DNA of 38,478 nucleotides, from contig NZ_LR213797.1 in assembly GCF_900659865.1 (NCBI RefSeq), positions 1 to 38,478 of the forward strand. Direction: 5' to 3'. The translations under genes and the position numbers were made by a program. This document shows positions 32,701-38,478 of the stretch, piece by piece; the stretch's first letter is position 1, and every line of letters starts with the position of its first letter. The notes below the pieces were generated by a model. That model saw only the letters and a list, made by a program, of their open reading frames with translations. It had not been told where the DNA came from and did no database searches. Source of the stretch: Hyella patelloides LEGE 07179 (GTDB lineage: Bacteria > Cyanobacteriota > Cyanobacteriia > Cyanobacteriales > Xenococcaceae).

Positions 32701-35700
32701 CTGAAGAAATACTCGCTACTATTTGGGCAGAAGTTTTAGGATTACAACAGGTAGGTATCGACGATAACTTTTTTGAACTAGGAGGTCATTCTTTACTAGC
32801 TACCCAACTCATCTCTCGTGTGCGCCAGACTTTCTCCTTAGAATTACCTCTAAGCAGCTTGTTTGAAGCTTCTACGATTAGGGAACACAGTAAAGTTATT
32901 GAAGCTGCCCAAAAAAGCGAACAAGGACTGCAACTTCCAGCCATTGAGCCAGTTTCCCGCTCAGAAAATTTACCTCTATCTTTTGCTCAACAACGGTTGT
33001 GGTTTCTCGACCAACTCGAAGGAGAAAGTGCTGCTTATAATATGCCAACTGCGGTAAACCTGAGTGGTAAATTGCAAACAGAGGCTCTTCAATTTGCTTT
33101 AAACCAAATTATACAGCGTCATGAAGCCCTGCGTACTAACTTTAAAGTAATAGATGGCTCTCCCGTGCAGGTTATTGCCAAATGCCAAAGTTTGCCTCTT
33201 TCATTGGTAGACTTACAGCATTTACCAAAAACCAAACAGTCTGCTGAAGTAGAGCAAATAGCGATCACCGAAGCTCAAAAACCCTTTGATTTAACTCAAA
33301 GTCCTTTACTGCGAATTACTCTCTTACAACTGGGTAAAGATTCTCATGTTTTGCTGGTAAATATGCACCATATTATCTCTGATGGTTGGTCGATCGGCAT
33401 ATTTATTCGAGAATTATCAACATTATACGCTGTGGGAGCGAACAACAGTTCGTCCCTACAAAATTATAAATCGCCCTTACCACCATTACCGATTCAATAT
33501 GCTGATTTTGCTCATTGGCAACGAAAATATCTGAATGGAGAGATATTAGATAATCAACTTAAATATTGGAAGCAGCAACTAGCAGACGCACCCCCAATCT
33601 TAGAATTACCAACTGACTATCCACGTCCCCCTATTCAAACTTTTCGAGGTAGTAGCCAAAAATTTAAACTTGATCGCGCCTTAACTGAACAACTCAAAAC
33701 CCTTACTCAAGAGTCATCGGCAACCTTGTTTATGACTTTGCTGGCAGCTTTCACCATTTTACTTTCACGTTATAGCAACCAGAAAGATATTGTTGTTGGT
33801 TCGCCCATTGCTAATCGTAACCGTAGCGAGATTGAACCTTTAATTGGCTTTTTTGTTAATACCTTAGTGCTGCGTACAAATTTAGAAGACGATCCAACTT
33901 TCTTCGAGTTACTAGAACGAGTGCGAGAGACAGCTTTAGATGCCTATGCTCATCAAGATTTACCTTTTGAGAGATTAGTCGAAGAATTACAAAGCGATCG
34001 CAATCTCGAGCGAAATCCTTTGGTTCAAGTGGTTTTTGCGCTCCAAAATGCGCCAACCAACTCTCTAAGTTTACCAGACATCGATCTTAGCCCCTTAGAG
34101 TTTGATTATCGCTCGGTCAGGTTCGATTTAGAGTTTCATCTTTGGGATTTACCAGAAGGACTTAGTGGCTATTTTGTTTATAATGCAGATTTATTTGACG
34201 ATTCGACGATCGCCCATCTAGCTAAACACTTTCAGACTTTACTACAAGCCATTGTTGCTAACCCCGAACAGCAGGTTTACTCTTTACCTATATTATCAGC
34301 AGCCGAAAAACACCAGATATTAGAGGAATGGAACGATACTTCAGTAGATTATCCCCAAGATAGATGTATTCATCAGTTATTTGAGGCTCAAGCAGAACAG
34401 ACTCCTGATGCATTAGCAGTAGTGTACGAGAAGGAACAATTAAGCTACCAAGAATTAAACCAAAGAGCTAATCAACTGGCACACCACCTGCAAACACTAG
34501 GAGTAAAATCAGAAACTCTAGTAGGTATTTGTGTTGATCGCTCTTTAGATTTTATTATCGGACTATTGGGTATTCTCAAAGCGGGTGGGGTTTATGTCCC
34601 TCTCGATCCGAGCTATCCTCAAGCCCGTTTGTCCTATATGTTGTCTGATTCTCAGATATCTGTATTATTAACTCAGCAGAAGCTATTAGCGGGACTAAGC
34701 GAACATCAAGCAGATACAGTTTGTTTAGATACAGATTGGTCAGTAATCTCTGGGCAAAGTAAAGATAATTTAATTAGTAGCGTCACCACCAATAACTTAG
34801 CCTACGTAATTTACACTTCAGGCTCTACAGGTAATCCTAAAGGAGTTTTAGTTGCTCACAAAAATTTGCTCAATTTAGTTTTTTGGCATCAACGCACCTT
34901 TAAAGTTAATTCAGCAGATCGAGCGACTCAGTTAGCAAAAACTGCATTTGATGCTTCCGTCTGGGAAATATTCCCTTATTTGGCAGCAGGAGCAAGTATT
35001 CACTTAGTTAAGCCAGAATTACTCAACTCGCCTCTGCAACTGCAAAACTGGTTAGTATCAAAAGAAATATCGATCGCCTTTCTGCCTACACCACTAGCTG
35101 AAGAACTATTGCATCTAGAATGGTCGCCCAATAGCGCTTTAAGAATTATGTTAGTTGGTGGCGATCGCTTATATCAATACCCTTCAGCTTCACTGCCTTT
35201 TAAAGTTATTAACAACTACGGCCCTACTGAAAACACTGTAGTCACAACTTCTGGGCTAGTTACTGATTCTGAACAAAGCAGGGGATTTCCTCCCATCGGA
35301 AAAGCGATCGACAATACGAAAGTTTATATTTTAGATAGTCATCTTCAACCCGTCCCTATTGGTGTATCGGGGGAACTGCACATCGCTGGGGATAGTTTAG
35401 TGCGGGGTTATTTAAACCGTCCAGATTTGACAGCAGAAAAATTCATTCCCGTAGGGGCGCATCGCGATGCGCCCCTACTTTACCAAACAGGGGATCTGGC
35501 ACGATATCTACCAGACGGTAATGTTGAATTTCTGGGACGGATCGATAATCAAGTACAACTGCGTGGCTTTCGCATTGAATTGGGGGAAATTGAATCAGCA
35601 CTACTACAACATCCCGCCGTACAAAAGGCTGTGGTTACGATCGAGGAAAACAACCAAAATCTTATTGCCTATGTAGTTCCCCAGACAAATCGAGGTAGGG

Positions 35701-38276
35701 GCGCATCGCGACGCGCGATGCGGAGCGAGTCCTTTAGGGAAGCTAGTCCTTTAGGGCGATGCGCCCCTACTGAAATAAACCAAACAGAACATCTTTCCTA
35801 TTGGCAAACCTTTTACGAACAAACTTATAGCCAGTCTCCTACCCATCAAGATTTAACCTTTAATATTATCGGTTGGAATAGTAGTTATACAGGTCAGCCT
35901 ATTCCAGAGGAAGAAATGCGGGCATGGGTAGAAAATACTGTGGAACGGATTTTAGAGCTACAACCCAAACGAGTATTAGAGATTGGTTGCGGGACAGGTT
36001 TACTATTGTCGAGGATTGCTCCCCACTGTAGTCAGTATTGGGGTACAGATTACTCTGCCTCAGCAATAAAATACTTACAGCAGTTAAAGAAATCTGTGCA
36101 GGGGTTAGAACGTGTAACTCTCTTACAAAAAATGGCAGATGACTTTGAGGGTATTGAAACAGAAGCTTTTGATACTGTGATTCTTAACTCGGTAGTGCAG
36201 TATTTTCCGAGCGTTGACTATCTATTAAAAGTGTTGGCAAGCAGTTTAAAAGTAGTGAGCCAAGGCTCTATCTTTATCGGAGATGTACGTAGTTTGCCCT
36301 TACTCGAAGCTCACTATGCCTCGATCGAGTTGGAACAATCCTCAGACTCTTTATCTGTAGAGCGATTACGTCAGCGCGTGCAAAAACGGATAGAGCGAGA
36401 AAAAGAATTAGTAATCGATCCAGCCTTTTTTATTGCGCTTCAGCAGCATTTTTCCCAAATTACTCATGTTGAAATTCAACCAAAAAGAGGACGCGCGCGC
36501 AATGAACTAACTAAATTTCGCTACGATGCAATTCTTCATGTAGGCATTGCGCCCCTTACAATCACTCGTAACTGGATGAATTGGCAAGAAAATAAATTAA
36601 CCATATCTGCTGTCCGACGATTTTTGCGGGAAATAAAACCAGAAATTCTTGCTATCAAAAATATACCCGATGCTCGATTAACAGAAGTAGTTGAACTGGT
36701 AAACTTACTAAACCAAAATCGAGAAATTAAGACAGTAAGCCAACTGCGCCCCGCTTTGCGGAGCTCTTCGAGATCGACTTTAAAAGATATACAAACCGAT
36801 GGAGTAAACCCAGAGGATTTATGGAGTTTGAGCCAAGAATTTCCCTACACTGTCTCTATTACCTTAAATAATAGTAAGGCTAGTTGCTACGAAGTTATCT
36901 TCCAGCAAAATTTATCTTTATCTAATCGCTTAATCTCTATCAATAAAGAATTTCCGACCGCAAAACCTTGGAATACATATACCAACAACCCCCTGCTAAA
37001 TAACTCAAACAGCGAACTAGCACCTAAATTACGTAGTTTTCTACAAGAAACTCTACCCGAGTACATGATACCTGCGGAGTTTGTCACCCTATCTATTTTA
37101 CCCTTAACCCCTAACGGTAAAATAGATAGACGAGCTTTACCTACTCCCAAAACAGAAAGCGATCGCACTTCTTTTGTCGCTCCTCGTGATAACTTAGAAT
37201 GGCAACTGGCACAAATTTGGTTAGAGGTTTTAGGTATTTCTTCAGTGGGAATTTATGACAACTTCTTTTCTCTTGGTGGTCATTCCCTGTTATCGGTTCG
37301 CTTAATGGGTCGAATCGAACAGCAATTCGGTAAAAATCTACCTTTAGCGATACTCTTTCAAAAACCAACAATCGAACATTTAGCTAATTTTCTACGTCAG
37401 CAAACAGATTCTTTGCCCTGGACTCCTTTAGTCCCGATTCAACCAAATGGCTCAAAAACACCCTTCTTTTGCTTGCCTGGGGCTGGTGGTAACGTTATTT
37501 ACCTTAATCAATTAGCACGTCATTTAGGCTCAGACCAACCATTTTACGGACTACAATCCCTCGGACTCGATGGAATATCCGAGCCTTTTACTCAAGTTAC
37601 AGACATAGCTACCTACTACATTAAAGCGATCCAAACCGTTCAACCTCAAGGGCCATATTTCCTGGGAGGTCATTCTTTTGGCGCTAAAGTCGCCTGGGAA
37701 ATGTCCCAACAGTTGCAATCATCTGGGCATAGAGTAGCTTTACTTGCTATTATCGATGCCCCTGCACCGTCTTCTACCGACAAACCAGTAGGTGTTGATT
37801 GGGATTATGCTACCTGGATGACTCAAATTGCTAGCGTCGTTGAACGTTTATTAGGAGAGAATTTAGATATTTCTTATGACGCTCTTCAGTCTCTCGAACC
37901 AGAAGAACAGTTAAACTACTTTCAGAAGCAACTACAAACAGTGAACCTATTACCCTCTGGGGTAAGCACAAGATTAGCCCGTGGTTTGGTACAAGTTTAC
38001 CAAGCTAATTGTCAAGCTCATTATGAGCCACTCGGTGAAGTTTACCCAACTAGAATCATCCTTTTTCGTGCCAGCGAAGTCAATTCTGATGAAAATGCCG
38101 ATATCAATTCCGAGATTTTAGAGGAATCTGCTTGGGGTTGGGACAAATTCTCTGACCTACCTGTAAAAACTTATTCACTTCCAGGGGATCACATTACCAT
38201 GATGAATGAACCTCATGTTCAAGTTTTAGCAAAACAACTAAAAATATGCTTTGAGCAAGGGTTACAAAGATGTTGA
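29742..38276 (+). CDS. NRPS 3: C-A(Val)-PCP-C-A(Leu-like)-N-MT-PCP-TE
   Basis: This 2844-residue protein finishes the chain. It opens directly with a DCL-type C domain (LYELSPMQQGMLFHTLYD; HHLLTDG, His140-141), which accepts the D-configured intermediate of NRPS 2 and carries the COM-type acceptor contact at its N-terminus. Module 6 has pocket DAFWLGGTFK (Val; Asp656, Lys961) and PCP Ser1017. Module 7 has C (HHIISDG, His1209-1210), A with pocket DAWLLGNVVK (Leu-like; Asp1737, Lys2460), a canonical N-methyltransferase embedded after A8 (about 2012-2270; EIGCGTG at 2080) and PCP Ser2515. A type I thioesterase ends the protein (Ser2645, Asp2672, His2817). The start lies 4 nt after the previous stop with only a weak ribosome site, so coupling to NRPS 2 translation is likely. 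Confidence 0.95.
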   Translation: MENIADLYELSPMQQGMLFHTLYDSSGLYFEQLSCTIKGNLNVWVFKQAWSKVVARHPILRTSFHWSELDKPLQVVHLTVELPWKEYDWKSLSSLEQQEKLEAWLQSDRTSGFELDEAPLMRCTLIQLANETYQFVWSHHHLLTDGWCLSILFKEVLAFYEAFNKGEKLYLSTPRPYRDYILWLQQQDTAQAETFWRKSFQGFKTPTPLLSEGRGDNYEGIKEKYDEQQFQFSTELTTTTKSFVRQHRLTLNTLIQGAWGLLLNRYSGEEDVVFGTTVSGRPPSLPKAESMVGPFINTLPVRVQCKPTELLPWLKQLQAQQVEREQYSYTSLVDIQGWSEVPRKIPLFESLVVFENYPVDASLQKWQGEIEINSINAVERTNYPITVVAGITEELVVKIIYDRDRFSEDTIKRMMGHFQTLLKGMVAKCDQRLSELPLLTRAEQQQLLDWNNTQVDYPSHLCIHEKFEAQVVKTPDAVAVVFKDRQLTYNELNCRANQLAHYLQKLGVGKETLLGICSDRSPEMIIGLLGILKAGGAYVPFDPTYPSERLAYILSDTGVKLVLTQRSLVEKLSTYPVGLVALDCDWGIVSPESEANLKSEITPDNLAYVMYTSGSTGQPKGVEVLHRGVLRLLFGIDYVGLDTSQTLLQLANIAFDASTFEIWGALLHGAKCVLFPELVPTFPELSQVIKQHNITTLWLTSALFNSIIDDAPETLSGISQLLIGGEALSPTHVLKAQQSLPEIQIINGYGPTESTTFTCCYPIPRLSRGKWQFASTLKSIPIGQPIANTQVYLLDHAVPAYADRALQPVPVGVPGEIYIGGDGLARGYLNRPELTAGAFSIGARRDAPLQRLYKTGDLARYLPDGNIEFLGRIDNQVKIRGFRIEPGEIETVLSQYPQVNEAVVLVKEISNHKHLVAYLVSQERSLVLNTLRTFLKEKLPEYMLPSAFVQLEVLPLTPNGKVARHALPMPEKTDFTQTKFELPRTPTEEILATIWAEVLGLQQVGIDDNFFELGGHSLLATQLISRVRQTFSLELPLSSLFEASTIREHSKVIEAAQKSEQGLQLPAIEPVSRSENLPLSFAQQRLWFLDQLEGESAAYNMPTAVNLSGKLQTEALQFALNQIIQRHEALRTNFKVIDGSPVQVIAKCQSLPLSLVDLQHLPKTKQSAEVEQIAITEAQKPFDLTQSPLLRITLLQLGKDSHVLLVNMHHIISDGWSIGIFIRELSTLYAVGANNSSSLQNYKSPLPPLPIQYADFAHWQRKYLNGEILDNQLKYWKQQLADAPPILELPTDYPRPPIQTFRGSSQKFKLDRALTEQLKTLTQESSATLFMTLLAAFTILLSRYSNQKDIVVGSPIANRNRSEIEPLIGFFVNTLVLRTNLEDDPTFFELLERVRETALDAYAHQDLPFERLVEELQSDRNLERNPLVQVVFALQNAPTNSLSLPDIDLSPLEFDYRSVRFDLEFHLWDLPEGLSGYFVYNADLFDDSTIAHLAKHFQTLLQAIVANPEQQVYSLPILSAAEKHQILEEWNDTSVDYPQDRCIHQLFEAQAEQTPDALAVVYEKEQLSYQELNQRANQLAHHLQTLGVKSETLVGICVDRSLDFIIGLLGILKAGGVYVPLDPSYPQARLSYMLSDSQISVLLTQQKLLAGLSEHQADTVCLDTDWSVISGQSKDNLISSVTTNNLAYVIYTSGSTGNPKGVLVAHKNLLNLVFWHQRTFKVNSADRATQLAKTAFDASVWEIFPYLAAGASIHLVKPELLNSPLQLQNWLVSKEISIAFLPTPLAEELLHLEWSPNSALRIMLVGGDRLYQYPSASLPFKVINNYGPTENTVVTTSGLVTDSEQSRGFPPIGKAIDNTKVYILDSHLQPVPIGVSGELHIAGDSLVRGYLNRPDLTAEKFIPVGAHRDAPLLYQTGDLARYLPDGNVEFLGRIDNQVQLRGFRIELGEIESALLQHPAVQKAVVTIEENNQNLIAYVVPQTNRGRGASRRAMRSESFREASPLGRCAPTEINQTEHLSYWQTFYEQTYSQSPTHQDLTFNIIGWNSSYTGQPIPEEEMRAWVENTVERILELQPKRVLEIGCGTGLLLSRIAPHCSQYWGTDYSASAIKYLQQLKKSVQGLERVTLLQKMADDFEGIETEAFDTVILNSVVQYFPSVDYLLKVLASSLKVVSQGSIFIGDVRSLPLLEAHYASIELEQSSDSLSVERLRQRVQKRIEREKELVIDPAFFIALQQHFSQITHVEIQPKRGRARNELTKFRYDAILHVGIAPLTITRNWMNWQENKLTISAVRRFLREIKPEILAIKNIPDARLTEVVELVNLLNQNREIKTVSQLRPALRSSSRSTLKDIQTDGVNPEDLWSLSQEFPYTVSITLNNSKASCYEVIFQQNLSLSNRLISINKEFPTAKPWNTYTNNPLLNNSNSELAPKLRSFLQETLPEYMIPAEFVTLSILPLTPNGKIDRRALPTPKTESDRTSFVAPRDNLEWQLAQIWLEVLGISSVGIYDNFFSLGGHSLLSVRLMGRIEQQFGKNLPLAILFQKPTIEHLANFLRQQTDSLPWTPLVPIQPNGSKTPFFCLPGAGGNVIYLNQLARHLGSDQPFYGLQSLGLDGISEPFTQVTDIATYYIKAIQTVQPQGPYFLGGHSFGAKVAWEMSQQLQSSGHRVALLAIIDAPAPSSTDKPVGVDWDYATWMTQIASVVERLLGENLDISYDALQSLEPEEQLNYFQKQLQTVNLLPSGVSTRLARGLVQVYQANCQAHYEPLGEVYPTRIILFRASEVNSDENADINSEILEESAWGWDKFSDLPVKTYSLPGDHITMMNEPHVQVLAKQLKICFEQGLQRC
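32041..32068. repeat. Degenerate family A palindrome in A6 (after A5)
   Basis: 28 bp beginning GTAGGGGCAAATGG and ending TTCGCTTCTAC; encodes RGKWQFAST before SIPIGQPI. Confidence 0.55.
32123..32154 (+). repeat. Family C repeat in A6
   Basis: GATCACGCAGTGCCAGCTTA run encoding DHAVPAYADRA, inserted between VYLLD and LQPVPVG. Confidence 0.65.
32263..32288. repeat. Palindromic insert, family A, in A6 (A6-A7 loop)
   Basis: TAGGGGCGCGTCG and near-complement; encodes IGARRDAPLQ before RLYKTGD. Confidence 0.7.
33432..33459. repeat. Palindromic insert, family A, in C7 loop
   Basis: 28 bp from GTGGGAGCGAACAA to TTCGTCCCTAC; encodes VGANNSSSLQ before the PLPPLPIQYADF motif. Confidence 0.65.
35451..35478. 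repeat. Perfect 28-bp palindrome, family A, in A7 (A6-A7 loop)
   Basis: GTAGGGGCGCATCG followed by its exact complement; encodes VGAHRDAPL before LYQTGD. Confidence 0.85.
35695..35770. repeat. Composite family A/B repeat at the A8-N-MT junction
   Basis: Family A ends (GTAGGGGCGCATCG and CGATGCGCCCCTAC) enclose family B units (GCGGAGCGAGTCCTTTAGGG, then another CCTTTAGGG). Encodes about GRGASRRAMRSESFREASPL in frame. Confidence 0.75.
35775..36551 (+). other. Canonical NRPS N-methyltransferase domain
   Basis: Residues about 2012-2270. It has the standard sequence run FNIIGWNSSYTGQPIPEEEM, RVLEIGCGTGLLLSRIAP (Glu2080), VILNSVVQYFPS and IFIGDVRSLPLL, all typical of N-methyltransferases inserted between A8 and A9/A10. 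It is unlike the two other embedded methyltransferases in this locus. Confidence 0.93.
36745..36776. repeat. Family D repeat, inverted, after the N-MT
   Basis: GCGCCCCGCTTTGCGGAGCT is the complement-type copy of the 10343 repeat; encodes about RPALRSSSRS in the linker before the A C-terminal subdomain. Confidence 0.6.
37419..38273 (+). other. Type I thioesterase (release) domain
   Basis: Residues about 2560-2844. The catalytic triad is Ser2645 in GGHSFGAKVAWE, Asp2672 in IIDAPAP and His2817 in PGDHITMM; the oxyanion region is FFCLPGAGGN. It releases the finished chain by hydrolysis or cyclisation. With Thr O-methylated, the plausible internal nucleophile is the fatty-acyl hydroxyl. Confidence 0.93.
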
Positions 38277-38392
38277 AAATCTAAGTACAGGACAAAAGTT
38301 GAAAAAGCAGTGAGAAAAGGGGTTTCATGAAAAGTAATCACACTTAACTCATAACCGACATTCCGCAGAAAAATTTAAGAGAGTAGATAATA

Positions 38393-38478
38393 TTGGCGAC
38401 AAAAAGAACTAAAGAACTGAAGAATATAACTTCGCTCACTAGTAAGATTACTAATTTGTTTAACTCCACCAAAAGAAA
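38393..38478 (+). CDS. Possible 5' end of a further gene, cut by the window edge
   Basis: After an in-frame TAG (38384-38386) the frame is open to the edge from a TTG at 38393, reading MATKRTKELKNITSLTSK and on. The purine-rich AAGAGAG a few nt upstream could be a ribosome site. Twenty-eight codons are too few to recognise a family. No terminator hairpin is visible between the third NRPS stop (38276) and here, so a further operon gene is possible. Confidence 0.25.
   Translation, partial: MATKRTKELKNITSLTSKITNLFNSTKR

Larger units (their letters stand above)
29742..32921 (+). other. Module 6: DCL-type C-A(Val)-PCP
   Basis: Pocket residues DAFWLGGTFK match a valine signature. A-domain landmarks are YTSGSTGQPKG, FDASTFEIW (Asp656) and LTPNGKVAR (Lys961). 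The PCP serine is Ser1017 in ELGGHSLLATQ. The C domain form (LSPMQQGMLFH) is that seen directly after epimerase modules. Confidence 0.9.
32964..37376 (+). other. Module 7: C-A(Leu-like) with embedded N-MT-PCP
   Basis: C domain HHIISDG (His1209-1210). The A pocket reads DAWLLGNVVK, one change (F to L) from the Leu signature DAWFLGNVVK; Asp1737 and Lys2460 are present. PCP serine Ser2515 lies in SLGGHSLLSVR. With the embedded N-MT the predicted unit is N-methyl-leucine. Confidence 0.87.

Noticed and set aside
38319-38350. Tiny frame starting ATGAAAAGTAATCAC after the third NRPS gene
   Set aside because: It stops after six codons and has no ribosome site worth noting.

Overview
The window is almost entirely one cyanobacterial biosynthetic locus. 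The palindrome GCGATCGC (HIP1) recurs throughout, the A+T content is moderately high, and the proteins read like cyanobacterial NRPS and HTH families. I cannot name the genus.

Left flank (1-3923). A NarL/FixJ-type response regulator gene on the minus strand is interrupted by one in-frame TGA. Divergent from it are two plus-strand genes sharing a homologous C-terminal domain: one is membrane-anchored, the other fused to a helix-turn-helix domain. Next come a small inverted-repeat element that truncates a class-C beta-lactamase-like serine hydrolase remnant, a second decayed minus-strand coding remnant, and an A+T-rich leader with a possible promoter.

Core (3924-38276). Three giant, tightly coupled NRPS genes (4713, 3891 and 2844 aa) lie on the plus strand, joined by an ATGA overlap and a 4-nt gap. 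Domain order is: FAAL-ACP-luciferase-like monooxygenase-C-A(Leu-like)-PCP-C-A(Ala)-PCP-C-A(Thr)+FkbM MT-PCP / TubC-type docking-C-acyl ligase-KR-PCP-C-A(Tyr)+PRMT-like MT-PCP-E / C-A(Val)-PCP-C-A(Leu-like)+N-MT-PCP-TE. Specificities come from my own extraction of the ten pocket residues.

Working model: a fatty acid is activated and hydroxylated, then extended as Leu - Ala - O-Me-Thr - 2-hydroxy acid - D-O-Me-Tyr - Val - N-Me-Leu, and released by the thioesterase, perhaps as a macrolactone closed on the fatty-acyl hydroxyl. I do not recognise a known compound with this sequence. The most unusual parts are the mid-line acyl ligase-KR ester-forming module with displaced adenylation-subdomain remnants, three unrelated methyltransferase families embedded in three A domains of one line, and many short palindromic repeats inserted in frame at the same two surface loops of successive C and A domains.

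Right flank (38277-38478). No clear terminator is seen; a possible start of another plus-strand gene runs off the edge.
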